Shown here piece after piece: positions 51,755 through 59,685 of a stretch of DNA of 64,000 nucleotides. Below the pieces are notes generated by a model. That model worked only from the letters and a program-made list of their open reading frames with translations. It was not told the origin of the DNA and ran no database searches. Positions within the stretch are counted from its first letter, which is position 1. The number at the start of each line of letters is the position of its first letter. The stretch comes from Clostridium pasteurianum DSM 525 = ATCC 6013 (GTDB taxonomy: Bacteria; Bacillota; Clostridia; Clostridiales; Clostridiaceae), in NCBI RefSeq assembly GCF_000807255.1, contig NZ_CP009268.1, positions 336,384 through 400,383 of the forward strand. The letters run 5' to 3'. The position numbers and the translations under genes were made by a program.

Positions 51755-52699
51755 ATGTTAAGAAATAAAGTATTAAATAGGGATACAGGAATAATAACTT
51801 ATGCTATAACTCCACCAAGAAAAGTAAATTCAGAAGAAAAAATTATTGAAATTTCGCAAAAACATATGGAGAGAATAAAAAATATAGATATTGACGGGTT
51901 AATTATATATGATATACAGGATGAAGCAGATAGATTAAAGGATGAAAGGCCATTTCCATTTTTTGAAACCATAGATCCGGCAGTATATGGTAATGAATAT
52001 ATGCAGGATCTAAATGTGGAAAAGATTATATATCGTTGTGTTGGTAAATATGATGAGAGAGAACTAAAAGATTCTGTGAATTCAGGAATACAAAAGGATA
52101 AATTTTCAGTATTTGTGGGAGCTTCCTCTAAAGAACAGAAGGTTAAATTAAAACTGTCAGATGCCTATAATATAGGAGAAATATTGAAAGATAATTTAAC
52201 TTTAGGAGGGGTTGTAATACCAGAGAGGCATACTCAGAATGGTGACGAGCATATTAGACTTATTAGTAAAATGAATAAGGGATGTAAATTTTTTGTGTCA
52301 CAGGTGATTTATAATGTGGAGGCTTCGAAAAATTTGCTTTCAGATTATTTTTACTACTGTCAGGAAAATAATATAGAAATGGTTCCTATATTATTTACTC
52401 TTGCACCGTGTGGTTCTTTGAAGACTTTAGAATTCATGAAGTGGCTGGGTATAAATATGCCAAAGTGGCTGGAGAATGATTTAATCCATTCTAAGGATAT
52501 ATTGGATAAATCAATTGACTTGTCTAAAAGTATATTTGAAGAATTGTTAGAATTTGCATTAGACAAGGGTATACCTATTGGATGTAATATTGAGAGCTTG
52601 TCCATAAGAAAAGTTGAAATTGAAGCTTCAGTGCAGTTGGCAAAGGATATAAAGCTGCTTATTGAGGGGAAAAGAAATTCATTTAATGTTACACTTTAG
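51755..52699 (+). CDS. methylenetetrahydrofolate-reductase-like protein
   Basis: A 314-residue protein with the MTHFR TIM-barrel pattern. ITYAITPPR begins the barrel, GGVVIPERH matches the FAD/folate segment, FFVSQVIYN follows, and a C-terminal helical end completes it. It lacks several residues of canonical MetF, and I see no MetV/zinc partner gene adjacent, so it may be a diverged paralogue acting on another methylene carrier or working alone. AAGGAG precedes the ATG. It is monocistronic, ending in repeat R2. Confidence 0.75.
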   Translation: MLRNKVLNRDTGIITYAITPPRKVNSEEKIIEISQKHMERIKNIDIDGLIIYDIQDEADRLKDERPFPFFETIDPAVYGNEYMQDLNVEKIIYRCVGKYDERELKDSVNSGIQKDKFSVFVGASSKEQKVKLKLSDAYNIGEILKDNLTLGGVVIPERHTQNGDEHIRLISKMNKGCKFFVSQVIYNVEASKNLLSDYFYYCQENNIEMVPILFTLAPCGSLKTLEFMKWLGINMPKWLENDLIHSKDILDKSIDLSKSIFEELLEFALDKGIPIGCNIESLSIRKVEIEASVQLAKDIKLLIEGKRNSFNVTL

Positions 52700-52735
52700 T
52701 GGGAAAAGACGAAACAAACATTAAAATTAAAGTAT

Positions 52736-52862
52736 AAAGTTCAAAGAACAAATATCAGATTTAGAAAAGTGCTAGTAGTGAATTCACCTAATAAGTGGAT
52801 AGTTGTCAGTGGAAAGTGGATAGTGAAGGATATTTTTCTTCCGTATTTGTTCTTTGAACTTT
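52736..52862 (+). repeat. repeat family R2, fold-back element copy 2
   Basis: AAAGTTCAAAGAACAAATA (52736-52754) is exactly complementary to 52844-52862. The interior shares CACCTAATAAGTGGATAGTT and GGATATTTTTCTTCCGT with the copy at 31.2 kb, in the same orientation and also just after a stop codon. Confidence 0.8.
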
Positions 52863-52958
52863 GATATTTGAACTTTTTTTCAATTGTGAATAACTTAAAG
52901 TTTAAAAAACCAACTTAAACTAAAGAGAATAGAAAATCTGTGCTGATATTTAAATTAC

Positions 52959-53435
52959 TTAAAGTCCATTCATTATCTTTGTAAATTTATTAATATTTTC
53001 CTCAGAAATACTAGAAACATCTTCTTTTATTTTAGCTACCATTTTTACTATAAACCTTTCCGTAACATTCATATTTTTTAATATAAATTCACCTCCAAAG
53101 TATTCTTTAATGGAAGCATGATATAATAAATCTACAGGAAAAGAGTTGCTTAGGGTAGTTTCTATATTATCTTTTTGCATGCCGCAAATAAAAAGTCCTA
53201 TTTTCTTATTTTTCAGTATATTAAGATTCTCTGTACAAAATTTAATTATTTCCTTTTGAATTTTTCCCATGTAAATAGAGCCGCCAATGATAATATTATC
53301 AAAAGAAGATAGATTTGGAATTGTATCTTTTTTTATATTTATAGCAACTACTTCTCCAGAAAACTTATCTTTTAAAAGTTTGCTGCACTTTTCGGAAAAA
53401 CCATGTTTTGTTGCATATACTATAAGTGTTTTCAT
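52959..53435 (-). CDS. flavodoxin-domain protein (HemG/Flavodoxin_5 type)
   Basis: A 158-residue FMN-binding flavodoxin. The phosphate loop is YATKHGFSEKC at residues 7-17, and the second FMN loop is GGSIYMGKI. The length and FxxFIxxM-like end match menaquinone-dependent protoporphyrinogen-oxidase-type flavodoxins (HemG/Flavodoxin_5), although clostridial copies often lack a heme pathway. GGGAGTG precedes the ATG. It is the last gene of a minus-strand run with two membrane proteins. Confidence 0.82.
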   Translation of the reverse strand: MKTLIVYATKHGFSEKCSKLLKDKFSGEVVAINIKKDTIPNLSSFDNIIIGGSIYMGKIQKEIIKFCTENLNILKNKKIGLFICGMQKDNIETTLSNSFPVDLLYHASIKEYFGGEFILKNMNVTERFIVKMVAKIKEDVSSISEENINKFTKIMNGL

Positions 53436-53511
53436 TTTTATTCACTCCCTGTTTTCTTTAATATTTATATTATGGTTACCAGACCTATACTCACAACGTA
53501 TATTAAGCAGG

Positions 53512-53667
53512 TTATAAAGTCTGATAGGGACATGGATAACTTTGGACAAATATACTTGGCTTAAATATGGATTGTTCTGATAAGGGTATAATCAATTGAA
53601 ATAGAATTCTAATCAGCATACTTATGAGGCTGATAATGAGAAGTTTAAATAATTTTTTATAGGTCAT
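53512..53667 (-). CDS. 51-residue membrane peptide
   Basis: A small protein, MTYKKLFKLLIISLISMLIR then FQLIIPLSE and a hydrophilic tail ending PCPYQTL. One N-terminal membrane helix (about residues 6-28) is likely. AAAGGAGATAGTAAA precedes the ATG at 53667, which overlaps the stop of the upstream membrane protein by 4 nt (ATGA), a strong sign of coupling and expression. I recognise no family. It may be a small subunit or regulator of its partner. Confidence 0.6.
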   Translation of the reverse strand: MTYKKLFKLLIISLISMLIRILFQLIIPLSEQSIFKPSIFVQSYPCPYQTL

Positions 53668-54533
53668 TTTACTATCTCCTTTACATTTTTCATGACCAAA
53701 AATAAACAATATATTATTATCAGATTAAATGCGGGAAATATAATTAACTCTATGGAACTAACTTTTACTCCTAATGAAATTTGTCCAATTATCATTGCTG
53801 TAATTGAGGTGAGCATGGTTATTCCTTTAGTTGTTATTATGGAAGATAGTAGATATCCAAAAGGTTTTTTCTTTATTATAAGTATTCCAGTTAAGAATGC
53901 CAATGGAACTATAAAGCCAAGGTCTAATGCTTGAATTGGCAAAGTTGTATAGTGTTCTAAACTAGGGGGAATGCTATGAGTTATAAGAGGTGGAATAATT
54001 CTTCCAATCCACATTAGTCCAATGGATATTCCAATAAAGATGAAGAGTGATCCTAAAAATTTTACTGGAAACTTTTTATTGAAATGAAGTGGTAAGCTTT
54101 CTATGTCAAAGGACATCATAGTAAGTAAGAAGGCAAAAAAACTTATAGACATAAGCATTACATAAATTAAAAATAATGAATTATACATCCAAAGAAAGGA
54201 ATAAGACGTATAAGTATATAAAAAGTATGCTAAAGTTCCTGAAAGAAGTAATTTACCTTTCAACAAACCTTTTCTTGAAAGATAAAGTGATGCTGTTAAT
54301 AGAGGAATTCCTAAAATCATTGTAATTATGTCTTGCGCTATACCCTGTGAAGCAACTGAAATTGAATCATTTTGGTATAGTCCCTTTCCATATATGGATA
54401 CTCTGTTCCCATATATGGAGGTGATATCATGCTGACCAATGCCTCCAGTTGAGAATACGCCGAAGGTAGAAGCAAACAAGGATAAAATGGCGGTGAAAAT
54501 AACCAGTATAGTGATAATTTGTTTATACTTCAT
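53664..54533 (-). CDS. polytopic membrane protein of unknown function
   Basis: A 289-residue protein with about seven or eight hydrophobic helices and no recognised catalytic motif. An early extracytoplasmic loop (GGIGQHDITSIYGNRVSIYG) is conserved-looking. GGAGGAAA precedes the ATG at 54533. It is translated together with the 51-residue membrane peptide and probably the flavodoxin downstream. A TetR gene 370 bp upstream on the same strand may control it. Function is unassigned. Confidence 0.7.
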   Translation of the reverse strand: MKYKQIITILVIFTAILSLFASTFGVFSTGGIGQHDITSIYGNRVSIYGKGLYQNDSISVASQGIAQDIITMILGIPLLTASLYLSRKGLLKGKLLLSGTLAYFLYTYTSYSFLWMYNSLFLIYVMLMSISFFAFLLTMMSFDIESLPLHFNKKFPVKFLGSLFIFIGISIGLMWIGRIIPPLITHSIPPSLEHYTTLPIQALDLGFIVPLAFLTGILIIKKKPFGYLLSSIITTKGITMLTSITAMIIGQISLGVKVSSIELIIFPAFNLIIIYCLFLVMKNVKEIVK

Positions 54534-54570
54534 AATAAATTTCCTCCATTTACATAATTAATTATATTTA

Positions 54571-54848
54571 ATCTGACTAACTTGGCGTAAGTATCCCACG
54601 CACTCTGTACAGCCCTCACATAAAATCAAAAAAAGATTTTGGTTCTCTGCTTACACTCTGTACAGCGATTCACACCAAATACAAAATAAATTTTGTTTTG
54701 TCTGCTTGCACTCTGTACAGTCCTCGCACCAAATTAAAATTTGGGTTCTCTACTTTTCTTCAAGTGGGAGTTCGACGCCAAGTAAGCCATGCATTTGCAG
54801 TTCTAAAATTCAGATGGGGTAAAAGAATCCCCACCTGAATTAAGTAAG
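54571..54848 (-). repeat. repeat family R1, copy with three units
   Basis: Inverse orientation to the copy at 41.9 kb, with the same flanks and ends (ACTTGGCGTAA at 54580-54590, GACGCCAAGT at 54774-54783). It carries three tandem units; their internal hairpin arms differ but remain complementary (CAAAATC/GATTTT, ACAAAA/TTTTGT, CCAAAT/ATTTGG). It is non-coding and lies between the membrane protein and TetR genes. Confidence 0.85.
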
Positions 54849-54902
54849 TAATGCAGCAAAGTATTGGATATACTTAATTTACTGAATATAGATTTTATAT
54901 AA

Positions 54903-55532
54903 CTAGTTAATGGTTTTTCTCAATATTATGCCTTCCACCATAAGGCTTATATGGTGGTGGATAAGTAACTTTCTTTGCTCTGAAGGAATATCTTTTTCAA
55001 TTATCAGTTTTAAAATAAGTCCAAAGGTAGATGTCCATATTATTTGAGCAGTCAACTCAATAAAATTATCCCCCAAACTTTTATCCATATAGATTTCTTT
55101 TAAGGATTCATATAGTATATTTAAAGCTTTTCTTTTTACAGAAGCACCTTCAAAAAGTAGTGATGTATGTTTAAGTACTTCTGTTGAGTTATTGAGAAGT
55201 ATAGTTTTGTATTCTTCGGGCATTTCTAAAGCTAATTGTATATATTTTTCTAGAGAATACTTGATTTTATCTTCAGGTTTATATTCTGAAACTTGTAAAG
55301 ATGATAATGTTCTTATTATTTTTTCATAATTTCTTTTTATGATGGTGTTTATAATTTCTTCTTTATCATGAAAATAATGATATATAATTGCTGGAGAATA
55401 TTCTATGTCTGAAGCAATTTTTCTTATAGATAATTTATCTAAACCTTCCCCTTTTATAATTTTATCAGCACTGATTAGAATAAGTTCTCTATGTGTATTT
55501 TTTTCACGCTCTTTTCGTTCTTTTATTCCCAT
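54903..55532 (-). CDS. TetR-family transcriptional regulator
   Basis: A 209-residue TetR protein. The helix-turn-helix IRKIASDIEYSPAIIYHYFHDKEEI (about residues 40-64) is typical, with a C-terminal helical ligand domain. AAAGAGG precedes the ATG. An imperfect 21-bp palindrome lies in front of it (55561-55581), suggesting self-control. It is divergent from the hemerythrin operon and upstream of the membrane protein/flavodoxin run, so either could be its target. Confidence 0.88.
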   Translation of the reverse strand: MGIKERKEREKNTHRELILISADKIIKGEGLDKLSIRKIASDIEYSPAIIYHYFHDKEEIINTIIKRNYEKIIRTLSSLQVSEYKPEDKIKYSLEKYIQLALEMPEEYKTILLNNSTEVLKHTSLLFEGASVKRKALNILYESLKEIYMDKSLGDNFIELTAQIIWTSTFGLILKLIIEKDIPSEQRKLLIHHHISLMVEGIILRKTIN

Positions 55533-55560
55533 ATTATAGCCTCTTTTGAATTATGTTTAT

Positions 55561-55581
55561 TTATTGAACAGTGTTTGATAA
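55561..55581. promoter_or_regulatory. imperfect palindrome before the TetR gene
   Basis: TTATTGAACAGTGTTTGATAA (21 bases, given here as its two halves TTATTGAACA and TGTTTGATAA around a central G) is symmetric at 16 of 21 positions and lies 29 nt upstream of the TetR start, fitting an autoregulatory operator. Confidence 0.45.
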
Positions 55582-55981
55582 GATCATAGCATTTAAATAT
55601 TTTAATGTCAATATTACATTTACTTAGCAAAAGGAACTATGGATTTGTAATTATTGAGATATAAATATTTAATAAAGTATAGATATTCAAATTAATAGTT
55701 AAATGTTGATACTCGTGAATAGACTGAGTAATTTGATATCAATAAATCTTACTTAGTTCAAGTTATGTATCTATAATTGAAATTAAATATTATACCGTTA
55801 GTAACAGAGGTTACTGACTGCTAAATAAAAACTCTATATAATAATGTTTGTAACCTGATAATATCTGTGAATGAAAATCTTCATAGATGAAATTTTAGTA
55901 AGAAATTATCATATTTTTAAATTAATTTACGAAAAAAATTAAAAGAATTTAAATAATAAAAATAATTTGGAGGTAATAAGA
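55582..55981. other. divergent regulatory region TetR/hemerythrin operon
   Basis: It is AT-rich and without coding frames. It holds the palindrome and promoter at 55797-55842 and a 130-nt untranslated leader before the GGAGGTAATAAG site. Short dyads occur near 55865-55895. Confidence 0.45.
55797..55842 (+). promoter_or_regulatory. operator-promoter of the hemerythrin pair
   Basis: GTTAGTAAC-AGAG-GTTACTGAC (55797-55818) is a near-perfect 9-bp dyad. The promoter CTGACT (55814-55819), 17-nt spacer, TATAAT (55837-55842) overlaps its right arm, as expected for a repressor site. Confidence 0.6.
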
Positions 55982-56602
55982 ATGAGTGCATTTTTAGGAA
56001 AAATACATTATCTACTATATAATAAAATACAGTTAAATGAGGATTTACTAGAAGGTATATTAAATTTTGCAGAGGGTAAAAATATTCCTGTTAAGGATAT
56101 AGAAAATAGAGTTTACGAGGAATATGGTTATCCAGAGAGAAGGGCGCTGGAAGAGGTCATTGACCAAGGGAATATACATGGCTGGCTTCAAGAGAAAATA
56201 CAAAGTGTAGAAAATAGAACTGCAGCAATTGTTACAGAATTAATAAATAAGTATTCTATAAATATTGATGATATTTCTAAAATATACTATGAGAATGGTA
56301 AAAAGATTATGAAATCCATTGATACAGAAAACTTTTTGCCAAAAGATTTGTTTGATATTATATTTACTTATATGTTGGAAGGCATGCCTTGTGACATGAT
56401 TAATAAACCTATATTTGAATCGGAAAATGAGTTCTCTTGGGAAACTACAAGATGTATTCATAAACAGCACTGGGATAAGGTTAAGGGAGATGTAAATAAT
56501 TTTTACATCTTGAGAAATGCATGGATAAAGGGATTCTTAGATATAACTGAATATTCTTATATTCGCAGCGAAAATGGAAACAGTAAAATAACAAGGGGGT
56601 AG
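55982..56602 (+). CDS. conserved protein of unknown function paired with hemerythrin
   Basis: A 206-residue soluble, mostly helical protein; I do not recognise the family. Features: FLGKIHYLLYNKI at the start, a middle RAALEEV-like segment (YPERRALEEVIDQGNIHGWLQEKI), a central PCDMINKPIFESENEFSWETTRC stretch with three cysteines across the second half, and HKQHWDKV. Cys and His could bind metal. ATG at 55982 is backed by TTGGAGGTAATAAG. It is 4 bp upstream of the hemerythrin gene, implying a joint role, perhaps oxygen or NO response. Confidence 0.65.
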   Translation: MSAFLGKIHYLLYNKIQLNEDLLEGILNFAEGKNIPVKDIENRVYEEYGYPERRALEEVIDQGNIHGWLQEKIQSVENRTAAIVTELINKYSINIDDISKIYYENGKKIMKSIDTENFLPKDLFDIIFTYMLEGMPCDMINKPIFESENEFSWETTRCIHKQHWDKVKGDVNNFYILRNAWIKGFLDITEYSYIRSENGNSKITRG

Positions 56603-56606
56603 AATT

Positions 56607-57164
56607 ATGGATGCTATTAATTTAATGATAGAAGAACACAAGAATATTAAGAGAATGCTTTTGGTTGTAAGAAAAGCCAGTGTTAAGGTGATGAATACAG
56701 GTGAAATTGACTATGATGATTTTAATAAAATGATTTCTTTTATAAGGAATTATGCGGATGCACATCATCATGGAAAAGAAGAAAAAATGCTCTTCAATCG
56801 CATGATAGATGAAATTGGAGGGGTAGCAGAACCTCTTGTAAAGTATGGAATGCTTGCAGAACATGATATGGGAAGACTTTTTATTAGAGAGATGGAAGAG
56901 GCTTTAACAAAGGTAAAAGAAGGGGATGAAGAGGCAAAGGTAGATGTTATAGCAAATGCTGTATCCTATACTCATCTTTTACAAAGACATATCGAAAAAG
57001 AGGACAATGTAGCTTATACTTTTGCAAAACGTAAACTAAGTGAAGATACTATTAAAGAAATAAATGAACAGTGTGAAATATTTGAAAAGGATGCTGAGAA
57101 AAAGCAAACTCAGAAGAGTTATATAAAAATTTTAGAAGATCTAGAAAATAAGTATGTTCTCTAA
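56607..57164 (+). CDS. hemerythrin HHE-domain protein
   Basis: A 185-residue di-iron oxygen-binding or repair protein. Iron ligands are visible as EEHKNIK (His11 region), YADAHHHGKEEKMLF, LAEHD and LQRHIEKED, the standard HHE spacing. In anaerobes such proteins bind or scavenge oxygen or NO, or repair iron centres. AAGGGGGTAG precedes the ATG. It is in an operon with the unknown upstream protein and ends at a 12-bp hairpin terminator. Confidence 0.88.
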   Translation: MDAINLMIEEHKNIKRMLLVVRKASVKVMNTGEIDYDDFNKMISFIRNYADAHHHGKEEKMLFNRMIDEIGGVAEPLVKYGMLAEHDMGRLFIREMEEALTKVKEGDEEAKVDVIANAVSYTHLLQRHIEKEDNVAYTFAKRKLSEDTIKEINEQCEIFEKDAEKKQTQKSYIKILEDLENKYVL

Positions 57165-57235
57165 ATATTAATACATTATAGCTAATTATGTATTGTTGAA
57201 TTATTTTTAAATGTAAGAAGAAAAGTAATCAATTG

Positions 57236-57289
57236 AGTATGTTATTAATTGCATGGATTGGTGTAATATAATAACATACTTACTTTTTT
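57236..57289 (+). terminator. terminator after the hemerythrin gene
   Basis: AGTATGTTATTA (57236-57247) pairs exactly with TAATAACATACT (57269-57280) across a 21-nt loop and is followed by TACTTTTTTG. It is only 40 bp before the HxlR gene, so could double as a regulatory site. Confidence 0.7.
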
Positions 57290-57328
57290 GAAGCTAATAT
57301 GATAAAATGATAATGGGGAGGTGATTTT

Positions 57329-57637
57329 ATGGAAAAATACCATATGTGCCCCAAATTTGAAAATGCTTTTGAATTATTAGGGAAAAGATGGACTGGACTA
57401 ATTATAAGAACTCTACTGAGCGGACAGAAGAGATTTTCTGATGTAGCAGAAACTATTCCTAATATGAGTGCTCGAATGCTCACAGAAAGATTTAAGGAAT
57501 TAGAAAAAGAGGGTATAATAATTAGAAGAGTTTATCCAGAAACTCCCGTTCGTATAGAATATGAGCTTTCAGAAAAGGGGAAAGAATTGGAACCTGTTAT
57601 GAATGAAATTCAGAAATGGGCAGAAAAATGGAATTAA
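57329..57637 (+). CDS. HxlR-family redox-responsive regulator
   Basis: A 102-residue winged-helix protein. The N-terminal HMCPKFENAFELLGKRWT places the conserved cysteine (residue 7), often the thiol switch of YodB/HypR-type regulators sensing quinones, aldehydes or disulfide stress. ARMLTERFKELEKEGIIIRRVYPE is the wing. GGGGAGGTGAT precedes the ATG. The nitroreductase gene 385 bp downstream is the usual type of HxlR target. Confidence 0.88.
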   Translation: MEKYHMCPKFENAFELLGKRWTGLIIRTLLSGQKRFSDVAETIPNMSARMLTERFKELEKEGIIIRRVYPETPVRIEYELSEKGKELEPVMNEIQKWAEKWN

Positions 57638-57644
57638 TAAAATG

Positions 57645-57712
57645 TTTTATAGATGCAGAAAAATTTCTTACGTTGAATTGTGGAAAAATTTCTGTATCTA
57701 TTTTGTTTTATA
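57645..57712 (+). terminator. hairpin terminator after the HxlR gene
   Basis: AGATGCAGAAA and TTTCTGTATCT arms (one G-U pair) enclose a 30-nt loop and are followed by ATTTTGTTTTA. Confidence 0.65.
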
Positions 57713-58022
57713 GAGATATTTAATGGCTGATCTTTGACTTGAAAAGTAAATGTATGTTAAGCTTAGGAATTATTTTATAATTAAAATAGAAAAAGTAAGA
57801 TTAATTTAGTGAATGATATTTATTAATTGAAAATAATTATTGACTAATAGTGGCATTTGTGCAATAATAAATATAAAGAAAGTTACTAAAAATAATTAAG
57901 TATATTAAAAATATAAAATAATAATTTATAACTTATATATCTTTTTTAAGTATTTTTTTATATATAATAGGTTTATTATAAAAAATCAGTAAATATATTT
58001 TAATTTAAAGGAGAGGATTAAT
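57713..58022. other. AT-rich region before the nitroreductase gene
   Basis: About 310 bases with long A/T runs. I find no clear dyad typical of HxlR sites and no coding frame. The only definite element is the AAAGGAGAGG ribosome site. Confidence 0.4.
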
Positions 58023-58649
58023 ATGTGGAAAAATGTTTTTAGTGGAAATAAAGAAAAAAATTTCTTTGATGCGGTAGCAACTAGGCGTACATTTTATGGA
58101 ATAAGCAAAGAATCACCTGTTTCTGATGAAAGGATTCAAGAAATAATTGAGCATGCAGTAAAGCATACTCCATCTTCTTTTAATTCACAAAGTGCCAGAG
58201 TAGTTTTATTCCTTGGTAAGAATCATGATAAATTGTGGGACATTACAAAAGAAGCTTTAAGAAAAATTGTTCCACCAGAAAATTTTGCTGAAACTGAAAG
58301 TAAGATAGATTCTTTTAAAAATGGATATGGTACAATTTTATTCTTTGAAGATAATAGTGTAATTGAAGCACTTCAAAATCAGTTTGCATTATATAAGGAT
58401 AATTTCCCTATCTGGTCTCAACAATCAAGTGGAATGCATCAATATGTTATTTGGACTTCTTTAGAGCTTGAAGGTCTTGGTGCATCACTTCAACACTATA
58501 ATGAACTTATTGAAGCTGAAGTTAAAAAAGAGTGGGGTATACTGGATAAATGGAAGTTAATTGCACAAATGCCTTTTGGAAAGCCAACTGAGGGCCCTGG
58601 TGAAAAGGAATATAAACCATTAGGAGAACGTATTAAAGTATTTAAATAA
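58023..58649 (+). CDS. nitroreductase-family oxidoreductase
   Basis: A 208-residue FMN protein of the YfhC/HBN1-like nitroreductase group. The RRTFYGISKE arginine pair near residue 21 binds FMN phosphate, followed by HTPSSFNSQSARV and a C-terminal GKPTEGPGEKEYKP. The internal ELEGLGASLQHYN completes the FMN pocket. It reduces nitro compounds or quinones with NAD(P)H, or acts in redox stress. Its position after an HxlR regulator suits induction by electrophiles. AAAGGAGAGG precedes the ATG. Confidence 0.88.
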   Translation: MWKNVFSGNKEKNFFDAVATRRTFYGISKESPVSDERIQEIIEHAVKHTPSSFNSQSARVVLFLGKNHDKLWDITKEALRKIVPPENFAETESKIDSFKNGYGTILFFEDNSVIEALQNQFALYKDNFPIWSQQSSGMHQYVIWTSLELEGLGASLQHYNELIEAEVKKEWGILDKWKLIAQMPFGKPTEGPGEKEYKPLGERIKVFK

Positions 58650-58782
58650 TGTATTATAATGGGCTAAATAGTTACAAAAAGTAGATGTGTAAAAAGGAAT
58701 AAATATTCATTAAACTTGAGAATAGTATCCTTTGTTTATTATAAATTTGAGATTATTGTTAAGGTATAAATAACTTTTTAAA

Positions 58783-58832
58783 GGAAAAAATGGAGCACAT
58801 ATAGATTTAAATTATATGTGCTCCTTTCTATT
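58783..58832. terminator. terminator between the nitroreductase and treR genes
   Basis: GGAGCACATATA (58792-58803) pairs perfectly with 58813-58824 across a 9-nt loop, with A-rich and T-rich flanks usable from both directions. Confidence 0.85.
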
Positions 58833-58886
58833 TCAGAAAAATTTGTAGTATCTGTTACTTCACTTATAGAATTTATGTTTTTAGTG

Positions 58887-59597
58887 CTACCTTCTCCTAG
58901 CAAAATCAGAAAATTCAAAACGGTCAGGACGATGCCTTGATTCTGTATATTCAAATTGAGTTCCATCGTTTAAATATACAAAATTCTTTACTACTACTAC
59001 AAAATCATAGGATTGCATATCTAGATTTTTTTTATCAATGGAATTGGCCGCTTCAATTTTTATAATTCTTTTAGCGAAGCCTATTTTAGTATTTAAATCT
59101 TCTTCAATATATTTATAAATAGACTTTTTTGAAATCTTTTTTGTAAGATTTGAAACAATATCTTTTAAAAAATAATTTATATCCAAAATAATATTTTCAT
59201 TATCTAAACTTCTGATACGGTATAATTTATAAGCTTCTTTTCCCTCTGTTAAACAAGTTTTTTTGTGTAAAGCTTTATCTATTAATACTTCCTCAAATAT
59301 TGGTACAGAAGTAACAAATTTATTCCCATTTATACTGGAAACTTCCGCAAAACTCACAATACTACCAAAGGAAAAAGTAATTTGATTGTTATCTAAAACA
59401 AAAGCTCCTTTACCATGGACACTATTTACCAGACCTTCTTCTGACAGTATATCTAAAGCTCTTCTAACTGTACCGCGACTTGTATTATAAATTTTACACA
59501 AATCATTTTCAGAAGGAAGTTTTTCACCTGACTTGTAATTTCCATTAATTATATCATTTTTTATACTTTCGTATATATATGTATATTTTTTATGCAT
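58887..59597 (-). CDS. treR: GntR-family trehalose operon repressor
   Basis: A 236-residue GntR/HutC-type regulator. The DNA-binding domain has SGEKLPSENDLCKIYNTSRGTVRRALDIL (about residues 23-51), and the UTRA effector domain ends with FEYTESRHRPDRFEF, a signature of TreR. It follows treP and treC in the operon and should bind the palindromes upstream of treP, being released by trehalose-6-phosphate. GGAGGACTT precedes the ATG. Confidence 0.92.
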   Translation of the reverse strand: MHKKYTYIYESIKNDIINGNYKSGEKLPSENDLCKIYNTSRGTVRRALDILSEEGLVNSVHGKGAFVLDNNQITFSFGSIVSFAEVSSINGNKFVTSVPIFEEVLIDKALHKKTCLTEGKEAYKLYRIRSLDNENIILDINYFLKDIVSNLTKKISKKSIYKYIEEDLNTKIGFAKRIIKIEAANSIDKKNLDMQSYDFVVVVKNFVYLNDGTQFEYTESRHRPDRFEFSDFARRR

Positions 59598-59685
59598 TAT
59601 GAAGTCCTCCAGTAGCTATTTTTCATAAAGAGTATATCATATAATTACAAGAAAAGTATCAGTGAATTTTTATGGTTATTATAAA

